DNA from: Sphingobium boeckii
GTDB lineage: Bacteria > Pseudomonadota > Alphaproteobacteria > Sphingomonadales > Sphingomonadaceae
Assembly: GCF_014199215.1 (NCBI RefSeq)
Contig: NZ_JACIJC010000004.1
Span: forward strand, 248,001-312,000
DNA length: 64,000 bases
Direction: 5' to 3'
Position 1 is the first letter of the stretch, and every line of letters begins with the position of its first letter. A program made the translations under genes and the position numbers. This document shows positions 36,572 through 44,431 of the stretch, piece by piece. The notes under the pieces were generated by a model that was given only the letters and a program-made list of their open reading frames with translations, made no database searches and was not told the origin of the DNA.

Positions 36572-37550
36572 CCGCCCCCAGCCGCCAGCCGCCCCCGGCC
36601 TGATCCACCGGAACGCCGAGCACCGCGCTGACGCGCTGACGCACCCGTTCCCGATCGCCCTCGATCTGGATCACGCCGCTGAAAGGCCGGGCCGCAACGT
36701 CGCGGCCCGCCGTGACGCCGAAGCCCAGATTGCGCGAAAGATCGGCGGCGACGGCGGACAGCGGCGTACCTTCATAGATCAACCGCCCCTGCTTCCATGC
36801 CGCCACGCTGCCCGCGTCGATATTACCCACGCGAATCTGCCCGTCGGCGTCCAGCGCGCGCAACACCTTTCCCGCCGCCAGAGTGACCTTCTCGACCTTG
36901 GGATTATAGATCACCACGCCCTCGGATACGGAGACTTCGGTCATCCCGTCCAGCCGGATGACGTTGAACGCGGTGCCGGCGTCCACCAGGGTCGCCCCGC
37001 CGGTCTCCACCGTGAAGGGGCGGCGGGCGTCATGCACCACGCTGAACAGTGCCTCGCCGCGCTCCAGCCGGGCAAAGCGCGGGTTTTCCCGATCCAGCAT
37101 CAGCCGGGTCGCGCCATTCAGATCAATCCGGCTGCCATCGGCGAGCGTCACGCTCTGCCGCTGTCCAGCCAGCGTCTCCACCGCATAAGGCGACGATCCC
37201 GGCATCAGGCTGGTATAGCTGGCGACGCCCAGTAGCGATGCGGCCATCGCCCAACCGACCATGCTCCGGCGCGTAGCCCAACGCGGACGTTCCGGCTTAT
37301 CGTCATTGGCGGGAATCGGATCGCGCGGCGGTGGCGGCGGTGCCACCGGCTCGGGCTTCACAGGCTCGGTTTCTGCCAGCACATCCGCGGCATCGGCATC
37401 AGCCAGCGCCAGTTCGTCGTAGATGGCGGCGTGCACGGGGTCTTCCTCCAGCCATAGGGTGAAGGCATCCCATCCCGCAAATGCAGGGTCTCGCATACGG
37501 ATGATCCATCCGATGGCGGCTTCCTCGATATTGGCGTGCGGTCTGGACAT
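36558..37550 (-). CDS. fecR: FecR family anti-sigma/sigma regulator
   Basis: A 330-residue inner-membrane signal transducer. The N-terminal cytosolic part (about 1-70) has the DUF4880 motif with WDAFTLWLEEDPVHAAIYDE, a Pro-rich stretch, then one membrane helix (about 104-120; SMVGWAMAASLLGVASYTS). The periplasmic FecR domain (about 130-230) holds GQRQSVTLADGSRIDLNGAT and RGEALFSVVHD. The C-terminal STN-like region (about 270-325) contacts the receptor. The gene lies between the sigma factor and the receptor and overlaps the receptor start by 14 bases, as expected for a FecIR operon. Confidence 0.9.
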   Translation of the reverse strand: MSRPHANIEEAAIGWIIRMRDPAFAGWDAFTLWLEEDPVHAAIYDELALADADAADVLAETEPVKPEPVAPPPPPRDPIPANDDKPERPRWATRRSMVGWAMAASLLGVASYTSLMPGSSPYAVETLAGQRQSVTLADGSRIDLNGATRLMLDRENPRFARLERGEALFSVVHDARRPFTVETGGATLVDAGTAFNVIRLDGMTEVSVSEGVVIYNPKVEKVTLAAGKVLRALDADGQIRVGNIDAGSVAAWKQGRLIYEGTPLSAVAADLSRNLGFGVTAGRDVAARPFSGVIQIEGDRERVRQRVSAVLGVPVDQAGGGWRLGADAAR

Positions 37551-37587
37551 TTACATAAGCCTCAATGTCAGGACGTCGCGGTTCACC

Positions 37588-38103
37588 CTAATCCGCATCG
37601 TCACGTCTCCTGAGATCGATCATCGCACGATACGCCTTTTGCAGATCTTTCTCGACCGCGCTCAGGCTGATCCCCAGATCGGCCGCGATATCGCGCTGGC
37701 TTACGCCTTCGATGCGGTATCGCCGGAACACCGTGGCCGCCCGATCCCCCAGCGCTGCCAGCGCGGCCTCCGCTTCGCGCAGTCGCTCGCGCGCGATGAG
37801 CGCCCGTTCGGCTGAAGGTTCGTCGGACACGCCCGGCACGGTGCCGCCCGCGCTGTCGCTCCAATCCTGATCGCGTCGCTGCGCCCGCACGCTGGATCGA
37901 TGTCGATCGAGCATCAGATTGTTGGCGATGCGATAAAGATAGGACAAAGGCTCGGCGATCGGCCCCGCGTCCGCGCTTGAAGCGCGCAGCCACAATTCCT
38001 GCAGCAAATCCTCAGCCGCATCGCCACCACCCCGCGCGCGCAGGAATCGCAGCAACACATCCCGATTGCCGAGAAACACCGCCTCCAGGCCATTCGCCGT
38101 CAT
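37588..38103 (-). CDS. fecI: ECF sigma factor (FecI-like)
   Basis: An extracytoplasmic-function sigma factor of 171 residues. Region 2 (about 10-75) contains DAAEDLLQELWLRA and LSYLYRIANNLMLDRHR, and region 4 (about 110-165) contains RDIAADLGISLSAVEKDLQK, the -35 recognition helix. The start at 38103 matches FecI length; longer in-frame starts are unlikely. It is first in the fecI-fecR-receptor operon and should direct transcription of the receptor gene, and perhaps of the downstream autotransporter. No target -35/-10 pair could be picked with confidence. Confidence 0.88.
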   Translation of the reverse strand: MTANGLEAVFLGNRDVLLRFLRARGGGDAAEDLLQELWLRASSADAGPIAEPLSYLYRIANNLMLDRHRSSVRAQRRDQDWSDSAGGTVPGVSDEPSAERALIARERLREAEAALAALGDRAATVFRRYRIEGVSQRDIAADLGISLSAVEKDLQKAYRAMIDLRRRDDAD

Positions 38104-38351
38104 CGTCAAGGGTTCGCTCTGCGCGTCACGGCGCGATCCATGCCGCGAATTCCACGGTGCGCGCAAGCGTCATCGCTTGATATGCGGGAACAGACTTGTG
38201 GCGGCGTCATCGCTTTCAGGCACCGCTCTCTCCCCGACAGCGGGGCTCCCGCCTCTCCCCCGGATGGCGGGACGGGGAAGGCAAGTCGCGGCCTTCCCCG
38301 CACCTGCCTCCCGCTTGACAAAGGCGAGGCGATCCGGTGATTTTCCCGCCT

Positions 38352-38816
38352 ATGGAGATTCTTCCCGGCGATTTCGCGCAGCCCCAGATCATCGCCCTGC
38401 TCCACGCACATATGGCCACGATGCAGGCGCAATCACCGCCCGAAAGCGTCCATGCCCTGTCGCTGGAAGCGCTGCAAACGCCGGACATCACCTTCTGGGC
38501 AGGATGGGACGGCCCTACGCTCCTGGCTGTCGCTGCGCTGAAGGCGATTTCAGTCGATCATGGCGAGATCAAATCCATGCACACCGCACAAGCGATGCGC
38601 GGCCGCGGTATCGCGCAGATCATGCTCGATCATATCGTCCAGCAAGCCGTGGCGCGCGGCTACGGGCGGCTGAGCCTGGAAACGGGATCGATGGACGCCT
38701 TCCGGCCGGCGCGCGATCTATATCTGCGCAACGGCTTTGCGATCTGCCCGCCCTTTGACGGTTATGCCGAGGATTCCAACAGCATCTGCATGACGCGCAC
38801 GCTGACCCCGCGATAG
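38352..38816 (+). CDS. GNAT family N-acetyltransferase
   Basis: A 154-residue acetyltransferase of the GNAT fold, similar to the YjdJ/PA4866-type proteins whose N-terminus carries ILPGDFAQPQIIALLHAHM. Acetyl-CoA is bound by the A motif MRGRGIAQIMLDHIVQQA (R/Q-x-x-G-x-G/A), and SLETGSMDAFRPARDLYLRN is the B motif region. The ATG at 38352 matches family starts; a GTG at 38337 is an alternative. The acceptor is unknown. About 150 bp with small hairpins separate it from the fecI start. Confidence 0.85.
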   Translation: MEILPGDFAQPQIIALLHAHMATMQAQSPPESVHALSLEALQTPDITFWAGWDGPTLLAVAALKAISVDHGEIKSMHTAQAMRGRGIAQIMLDHIVQQAVARGYGRLSLETGSMDAFRPARDLYLRNGFAICPPFDGYAEDSNSICMTRTLTPR

Positions 38817-38883
38817 CGTTCTGTGCTGGCGCTACTGCCGGATTTGCGTTTAGGGTTTCAGCGGGGATTTTCGCAACGGGTGC

Positions 38884-39894
38884 ATGGAATTGACGCGGAC
38901 GACTATCAAGGATGTTTCGGACGCCGCGGGCGTATCGATCAAGACCGTTTCCCGCGTGCTGAACAAGGAAAAATACGTCAGCGATGATACGCGGCTCCGG
39001 GTGGAGGCCGCGGTGGCCAAACTCAATTATCATCCGAGCCTCGCCGCGCGGACGCTGGCGGGCAAGCGCTCGTTCCAGATCGGCCTGATCTACGACAATC
39101 CCAGCCCCTATTACATCTTCAACATGCAGGCGGGCGTGCGCACGCGCTGCCTGGAAGCCGGCTTCCGCATGATCGTGCAGCCGTGCGACGTCAATTCGCC
39201 CACGCTGTTGGACGATATCGCCAGCCTGATCGATCAATCGCATCTGGATGGCGTGATCCTGACCCCACCGGTGGGGGATGTGCCCGAAGCCCTGGCCGCG
39301 CTGGAGCGGCGCGGCATCCCGTTCGTGCGCGTGCAGCCGGGGGCCGATCCCGCCGCCACGTCTTCGACCTTCATCGACAATGTGCAGGCGGCGGACGACA
39401 TGACCGCTCATCTGATCGGCCTGGGGCATCGGCGGATCGGCTTCGTGGCAGGGCATCCCAATTATGCCGTCAGCAGCCAGCGACTCTGCGGCTATCGGCA
39501 GGCGCTGGAGCGCGCTGGACTCGCCTTCGATACCGCGCTGGTGATCGAGGGCCGGTTCGATTTTCAGTCCGGGTCAGAAGCCGCCGAAACCCTGCTCGCG
39601 CTGCCAACGCCCCCCAGCGCGATCTTCGCCAGCAGCGATGATATGGCGGCGGGCGTGCTGGCCACCGCGCACCGGCTGGGCATCTCCGTCCCGCAGTCCC
39701 TCTCGGTCGCGGGGTTCGATGATACCGATCTCGCCCGTTTCGTCTGGCCGCCGCTCACCACGATCCGCCAGCCGACCTTCGATCTGGGCTATGCGGCCGC
39801 GGGCTTGTTGCTGGAATTCGAAGAGGGTGTGGAGGCGAAACAGCTTCCGCATGATCTGATCATCCGCGCCTCCACCGCACCCCCTTCGCTTTAG
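38884..39894 (+). CDS. LacI family transcriptional regulator
   Basis: A 336-residue LacI-type repressor. The N-terminal HTH (TIKDVSDAAGVSIKTVSRVL) and hinge (NYHPSLAARTLAGKRS) are intact, followed by a periplasmic-binding-like ligand domain (about 60-336) with FIDNVQAADDMTAHLIGLGH. LacI hinge helices recognise TGNNANCGNTNNCA-type palindromes, and three such sequences occur at 41017, 42361 and 46973, all next to the sulfoquinovose-type genes. That makes this the probable regulator of the locus, with SQ, SQ-glycerol or a related sugar as inducer. The end overlaps the convergent exporter gene by 4 bases. Confidence 0.9.
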   Translation: MELTRTTIKDVSDAAGVSIKTVSRVLNKEKYVSDDTRLRVEAAVAKLNYHPSLAARTLAGKRSFQIGLIYDNPSPYYIFNMQAGVRTRCLEAGFRMIVQPCDVNSPTLLDDIASLIDQSHLDGVILTPPVGDVPEALAALERRGIPFVRVQPGADPAATSSTFIDNVQAADDMTAHLIGLGHRRIGFVAGHPNYAVSSQRLCGYRQALERAGLAFDTALVIEGRFDFQSGSEAAETLLALPTPPSAIFASSDDMAAGVLATAHRLGISVPQSLSVAGFDDTDLARFVWPPLTTIRQPTFDLGYAAAGLLLEFEEGVEAKQLPHDLIIRASTAPPSL

Positions 39895-40946
39895 CGCTCG
39901 ATCAGGACCGTCGCAGCCAGAGCGCTCAATCCCAGCGCCACCAATGTGGCCGCGATGATCACCAGCAAGGGCTTGGCACCGCTGCCGAGCAGACTGTTCA
40001 TCGGCGAACGGATGCCCGTCGCGGTGACCGCGCAGGCGAGCAGCGCCGCCGTGCCTGTCTGCGCCAGGCTGGCCACCGCCGCTGGAATCACGCCGATCGA
40101 ATTGACCGCGGCCAGCGCGAAGAAGCCGATGACGAACCACGGCAGGGCGGCGACGCCCACACCCTTCACGCCATCCTGCGGAAAGAACATTGCGACGATG
40201 GCCAGCACCGGCGCCAGCAGCGCGACGCGGGCCAGCTTCACGATCGCCGCGGTTTCGCCCGCATATTGGGAAAATGAATAACCCGCGCCCAGCGCCTGCG
40301 CCACATCGTGGATCGCCGCGCCGATCAGGAAGCCGGCGGACACATCGCCCAGGTTCAATTGATGCGCGATGATCGGATAGACGAACATGGCGAGCGAACT
40401 CATCGCCGAGATGCCGACCAGCACGAGCGCGAGTTGCGCCTGCCCGATCCGCCGCTCCCCAAGCAGGGTTGCGATGGCCATCGCCGCCGATGCGCCGCAG
40501 ATGGCCACCGCGCCGCCCGCCAGCGTGCCGAATGCCGCGCTGAAGCCGAACAGGCGGGCGACCAGCACCCCCGTCGCCAGCGTGAGGCCGACGATCAACA
40601 GGATCGCGATCAGCGCCACCGGGCCAAGATCGATCATCTGGCCGAAGGTGACGCGCAGCCCCACCAGCACGATGCCGATCCGCAGCAGCGTGCGCGAAGC
40701 GAAACCGAGGCCGGGCGCCAGTCTGGGGTCCGCATTGAGGAAGTTGAGCGCCAGCCCGATCAGCAGAGCCATCAGCGTCAGCGGTGCGCCATAATGATCT
40801 GAAAGATAGGCGGCGGCGAGCGCGGCGAAGCCGGTGACCATCAGGCCGGGCACATAATCCCGCCAAATAGTATCGGGGGGCGTTTCCAGATCGCCATAAA
40901 GATCCGCCACCGCAGGCAGCGGCCGTGATGTGGCGCGTTCGCTCAT
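39891..40946 (-). CDS. YeiH/PF03601 family putative sulfate or sulfite exporter
   Basis: A 351-residue inner-membrane protein with about 10 helices of the UPF0324 (YeiH) family, annotated in genomes as putative sulfate exporters. Conserved stretches are SDHYGAPLTLMALLIGLALN, LRIGIVLVGLRVTFGQM, FGTLAGGAVAICGASAAMAI and GFLIGAAIHDVAQALGAGYS. The start has GGAGG upstream. It is divergent from the MFS-AKR-monooxygenase operon, and the LacI-type palindrome at 41017 lies between them, 71 bases from its start. Desulfonation of SQ yields sulfite, so export of sulfite or sulfate is a natural job here. The transported ion is inferred, not shown. Confidence 0.85.
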   Translation of the reverse strand: MSERATSRPLPAVADLYGDLETPPDTIWRDYVPGLMVTGFAALAAAYLSDHYGAPLTLMALLIGLALNFLNADPRLAPGLGFASRTLLRIGIVLVGLRVTFGQMIDLGPVALIAILLIVGLTLATGVLVARLFGFSAAFGTLAGGAVAICGASAAMAIATLLGERRIGQAQLALVLVGISAMSSLAMFVYPIIAHQLNLGDVSAGFLIGAAIHDVAQALGAGYSFSQYAGETAAIVKLARVALLAPVLAIVAMFFPQDGVKGVGVAALPWFVIGFFALAAVNSIGVIPAAVASLAQTGTAALLACAVTATGIRSPMNSLLGSGAKPLLVIIAATLVALGLSALAATVLIER

Positions 40947-41016
40947 AGGCCTTGCCTCCCTGTCCCGCTTATATATCCCTTGGCCGAGACCACAATTAGG
41001 GCTGTTCCTTTGACTC

Positions 41017-41030
41017 TGACAGCGTTATCA
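41017..41030. promoter_or_regulatory. LacI-type operator 1
   Basis: TGACAGCGTTATCA fits TGNNANCGNTNNCA, the shared pattern of LacI-family operators. It lies between the divergent exporter and MFS genes, 30 bases before the MFS start. Two similar sites are at 42361 and 46973. Confidence 0.65.
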
Positions 41031-41059
41031 TATCGGCATAACAAAGCAAAGGGTGAGGG

Positions 41060-42316
41060 ATGACCAAGGCGCAAATGGCCGATCGCAGGCGTTGGATCAT
41101 CGTGGCGCTGGTGTTCGTCGCGATCGTCCTCAATTATGTTGACCGGCAGATCATCGCGCTTCTGAAGCCCACGCTCCAGGCGGAGTTCGACTGGAGCGAC
41201 CGCGATTATAGCCACATGGCATCCGCCTTCCAATTCGCCGCAGCGCTCGCGTTTCTGGGCACGGGCTGGTTCATCGATCGCGTCGGCCTGCGCTGGGGCT
41301 TTGCGCTGGGCGTGGGCATATGGAGCCTGGCCGGCATGGCCCATGCCTTTGCCACCACCGTCTCCGGCTTCATCGCCTCGCGCGCGATTCTGGGCGCGGC
41401 CGAATCGATCGGCACGCCCGCAGCCGTCAAAACCGCCGCCACCTATTTCACGCCGCGTGAGCGCACGATCGCATTGGGCATCGGCAATACCGCGCCCAAT
41501 GTGGGCGCGATCATCACCCCGCTCGCCATTCCCGCCATCGCCATCGCCTTTGGTTGGCAGGCGACATTCCTGCTCGCAGGCGGCCTTGGCCTGCTCTGGG
41601 TGGTCGCCTGGCTTTCCTTCCGCATTCCGCCAGCCCCCGGCGCGGAAAGCGCGATGCGGCCCGCCAAGATCGCGTGGCGATCCTTGCTCACCGATCGCCG
41701 TCAATGGGCGATCATCGTGGCCAAGGCGCTCACCGATCAAGTGTGGTGGTTCCTGCTCTTCTTCATGCCCGATCTGTTTCACCGGATGTTCGGCCTCAGC
41801 CAGGGCACACTCGGCCTGCCCGTGGCGGCGGTCTACGTGCTCGCCGCATTGGGCGCGATCATCGGCGGCTATCTCCCCGCACGGCTGATGGACCGTGGCC
41901 ACAGCCTGAACTTCTCGCGCAAGATCACGATGCTGATCTATGCGATGATCATCCTGCCCGTGCCTTTGGTGCTGCTGACGGACAATGCCTGGGTGGCCGC
42001 ATTGATCCTCGGCATCGCTCTCTTCGCGCATCAGGGATTTTCGGTGAACGTGTTCGGCATCACCACCGATATCTTCGCCGCACGGATCGTGGGTTCGGCG
42101 ATCGGCATTGGTGCCTTTGCTGGCAATCTGAGCGGCATGGCGATGATCGAATTCGCCGGATGGTCGCTTGAGACCGGCCGGGGCTATGCGCCGATGCTGT
42201 TCGTCTGCGCCGGATCCTATCTGGTGGCGCTGCTTGCGGTCCATCTCGTATTGCCCCGGATCGTCGCGGTGGATGATGGCCCGAAGGATGAGGACGCCAT
42301 CGTCATCGGGCATTGA
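41060..42316 (+). CDS. MFS transporter, probable sulfoquinovose or SQ-glycoside permease
   Basis: A 418-residue major facilitator close to the ExuT/ACS hexuronate and organic anion group. It has 12 membrane segments, with VLNYVDRQIIALLKPTLQ at the first helix and the motif A loop WFIDRVGLRWGFALG; RAILGAAESIGTPAAVKTAA is a typical motif of the group. It is first in an apparent operon with the aldo/keto reductase (43-bp gap) and the monooxygenase. The operator at 41017 lies immediately upstream. Because it precedes an SQ-desulfonating pair, the likely substrate is SQ or SQ-glycerol, an anionic sugar similar in charge to hexuronates. The substrate is inferred. Confidence 0.85.
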   Translation: MTKAQMADRRRWIIVALVFVAIVLNYVDRQIIALLKPTLQAEFDWSDRDYSHMASAFQFAAALAFLGTGWFIDRVGLRWGFALGVGIWSLAGMAHAFATTVSGFIASRAILGAAESIGTPAAVKTAATYFTPRERTIALGIGNTAPNVGAIITPLAIPAIAIAFGWQATFLLAGGLGLLWVVAWLSFRIPPAPGAESAMRPAKIAWRSLLTDRRQWAIIVAKALTDQVWWFLLFFMPDLFHRMFGLSQGTLGLPVAAVYVLAALGAIIGGYLPARLMDRGHSLNFSRKITMLIYAMIILPVPLVLLTDNAWVAALILGIALFAHQGFSVNVFGITTDIFAARIVGSAIGIGAFAGNLSGMAMIEFAGWSLETGRGYAPMLFVCAGSYLVALLAVHLVLPRIVAVDDGPKDEDAIVIGH

Positions 42317-42359
42317 TAGGACGCACATTCCCCTTCCCAAAGCATGAGGTTTATGCCAT

Positions 42360-43277
42360 ATGACAGCGATGTCAGAGCTTCCCGCCCCCCTCGCCTCCCA
42401 GCCGCTCGGCAAGAGCGGCATCACCGTCAGCCCCATCGCCTGGGGCATGTGGCGCTTCGCCGGGGACGATGTCCGCGCGGCGCGCGCAAAGGTGGAGGCC
42501 GCGTTCGAAGCGGGGGTGACCCTGTTCGATACGGCGGATATTTACGGGCCTGATAATGGCGAGCCGTTCGGCGCGTCCGAATTGCTGCTGGGCCGCGTGC
42601 TCGCCGAAGCGCCGTCGCTACGCGACAGGATGGTGCTGGCCACCAAGGGCGGCATCGTGATGGGCACGCCCTATGAGTCCAGCGCGGCTTATCTGACCAG
42701 TGCGATCGACGCCTCGCTGACCCGCATGGGCGTAGAGCGTGTGGAATTGTGGCAGATCCACCGGCCCGATATGCTGACCCATCCGCAGGAAGCCGCGCGC
42801 GCACTGGAAGATGCGCATAAGGCCGGCAAGATCGCCGCGATCGGCGTTTCCAACCACACCGTATCGCAGACCGCGGCGCTGGCGACCTATCTGACGATCC
42901 CGATTGCCAGCCATCAGCCCGAATTTTCCGCGTTGAAGCTGAATCCGCTTAGCGACGGCGTGATGGATCAGGCCATGGCCGAAGATATGGCGGTGCTCGC
43001 CTGGTCTCCGCTGGGTGGCGGCCGGCTCGCCGCGCCTGCAGACGAACGCAGCAAGGCTGTGGCCGCGCTGCTCGATGCGAAGGCGGCCGCTTACGAGGTC
43101 TCTCGCACCGCGGCTGCCTATAGCTGGATCATGGCGCACCCTGCCCGCCCGATCCCGATCGTGGGCACGCAGAATCCGGACCGCATCCGCGAGATACCGC
43201 AGGCCACAAAACCGCGCTGGACCCGCGCCGATTGGTATGCGGTGCTCCAAGCATCGATGGGAGAGAGTTTGCCATGA
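42360..43277 (+). CDS. Aldo/keto reductase, probable 6-oxo-glucose reductase (SmoB-like)
   Basis: A 305-residue NADPH-type aldo/keto reductase. The catalytic tetrad is complete: Asp57 and Tyr62 (FDTADIYG), Lys96 (VLATKGG) and His134 (WQIHRPD). C-terminal cofactor residues appear in IPIVGTQNPDRI. Length and N-terminus fit the AKR11-like group. Its stop overlaps the start of the monooxygenase gene (ATGA). In Agrobacterium the SMO pathway uses this pair: SmoC converts sulfoquinovose to 6-oxo-glucose and sulfite, and SmoB reduces 6-oxo-glucose to glucose. The same order here, with a sulfoquinovosidase nearby, makes that role likely. A LacI-type site overlaps its start codon. Confidence 0.85.
   Translation: MTAMSELPAPLASQPLGKSGITVSPIAWGMWRFAGDDVRAARAKVEAAFEAGVTLFDTADIYGPDNGEPFGASELLLGRVLAEAPSLRDRMVLATKGGIVMGTPYESSAAYLTSAIDASLTRMGVERVELWQIHRPDMLTHPQEAARALEDAHKAGKIAAIGVSNHTVSQTAALATYLTIPIASHQPEFSALKLNPLSDGVMDQAMAEDMAVLAWSPLGGGRLAAPADERSKAVAALLDAKAAAYEVSRTAAAYSWIMAHPARPIPIVGTQNPDRIREIPQATKPRWTRADWYAVLQASMGESLP
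42361..42374. promoter_or_regulatory. LacI-type operator 2, overlapping the reductase start
   Basis: TGACAGCGATGTCA fits the same 14-base LacI pattern as sites 1 and 3 and begins on the second base of the reductase start codon. Binding there could block transcription or internal initiation. A chance match inside coding sequence cannot be excluded. Confidence 0.45.
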
Positions 43278-44341
43278 CGAAAGCCCCTTGCGAAATAAGC
43301 TGGTTTTCCGCGCTATGCGATGACGATTACGAGTTTCTGGGCGTGCCCGATGACAAGCTCAAATCGAGCTGGGAGCATTGCCGCGATATCGTGATGCAGG
43401 CCGAAAGCGGCGGCTTTGACAATATCCTGCTGCCTTCCGGCTATGCGCTGGGCATCGACACCACCGCCTTCGCCGCGGCCATCGCACCCATGCTCAAGCG
43501 GATGCGTCTGCTGATGGCAGTGCGCATCGGCGAAACCTGGCCGCCGCAGCTTGCGCGCCAGATCGCGACGATCGATCGGTTGCTGGGTGGCCGCCTGACG
43601 GTCAACATCATCTCGTCCGAAATGCCCGGCGAAACGCTCGGCTCCGCGCCGCGCTATGCGCGCACGTTCGAAGCGATGCAGATCCTCAAGACCATGCTGA
43701 ACGGCGAAAGCCTGGATCATGACGGCGAATTCTGGAAGCTAAAGCTCGATCCGCCGCGCGTCGGCACGGTTTCTGGCAAGGCACCCTTGCTCTATTTCGG
43801 CGGGCTTTCCCCTGATGCGCGGGAAGCCGCCGCCAAGGGCTGCGACGTCTATCTGATGTGGCCGGACAAGGAAGAGACCGTCCGCGAGATCATCGCGGAC
43901 ATGACCGCGCGTGCTGCGAAACACGGCCGCACGCTGAAATTCGGCTATCGCGCGCATGTCGTGGTGCGCGACACCGAGACCGAAGCGCGGACCGCGGCCG
44001 AGCGCTTGCTTTCCAAGCTGGACGCGCAGACGGGCGCGGCGATCAAGGCGAAATCGCTGGATTCGACCTCCGTCGGTGTCAATGCGCAGGTGGCGCTGCG
44101 CGAAAGCGCGTCGGATGATGGTTATGCCGAGGCTAATCTATGGACCGGCATCGGCCGCGCCCGCTCCGGCTGCGGCGCTGCGGTCGTGGGCGATCCCGAT
44201 CAGGTGCTGGCGAAGCTGGAGCGCTATCGCGACATGGGGATCGATGCGTTTATTTTGTCGGGCTATCCTCATGCAGCGGAAGCCGATCTGTTCGCCCGGC
44301 ATGTGCTGCCGAAGATCGAGCATGGGCCTTTGGTGATCTGA
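43274..44341 (+). CDS. FMNH2-dependent sulfonate monooxygenase, probable sulfoquinovose monooxygenase (SmoC-like)
   Basis: A 355-residue flavin-dependent luciferase-like monooxygenase of the alkanesulfonate (SsuD) group. Recognisable family segments are NILLPSGYALGIDTTAFAAA, ARQIATIDRLLGGRLTVNII, YFGGLSPDAREAAAKGCDVY (cofactor phosphate region) and IGRARSGCGAAVVGDPDQVL. The N-terminal SWFSALCDDDYEFLGVPD and HCRDIVMQAESGGFDNI match SmoC-type SQ monooxygenases as I recall them. It would cleave SQ to 6-oxo-glucose and sulfite, using O2 and FMNH2. It is translationally coupled to the AKR. No flavin reductase is adjacent, so FMNH2 must come from elsewhere. Specificity for SQ is inferred from context. 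Confidence 0.85.
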   Translation: MTKAPCEISWFSALCDDDYEFLGVPDDKLKSSWEHCRDIVMQAESGGFDNILLPSGYALGIDTTAFAAAIAPMLKRMRLLMAVRIGETWPPQLARQIATIDRLLGGRLTVNIISSEMPGETLGSAPRYARTFEAMQILKTMLNGESLDHDGEFWKLKLDPPRVGTVSGKAPLLYFGGLSPDAREAAAKGCDVYLMWPDKEETVREIIADMTARAAKHGRTLKFGYRAHVVVRDTETEARTAAERLLSKLDAQTGAAIKAKSLDSTSVGVNAQVALRESASDDGYAEANLWTGIGRARSGCGAAVVGDPDQVLAKLERYRDMGIDAFILSGYPHAAEADLFARHVLPKIEHGPLVI

Positions 44342-44353
44342 TTGGCCCCGAAG

Positions 44354-44425
44354 CCGTTTGTCCCGAGCGAAGTCGAGGGACGTTGGTCGTTACACCACGT
44401 CCCCGACTTCGCTCGGGACAAACGG
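44354..44425. repeat. GTTTGTCCCGAGC inverted repeat, near-perfect copy
   Basis: The left arm, CCGTTTGTCCCGAGCGAAGT plus CGAGGGACGT (44354-44383), pairs with the right arm ACGTCCCCGACTTCGCTCGG plus GACAAACGG (44397-44425), with a short loop. It separates the convergent monooxygenase and dehydrogenase genes and can form the 3' hairpin of both. Confidence 0.85.
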
Positions 44426-44431
44426 GTTAAG

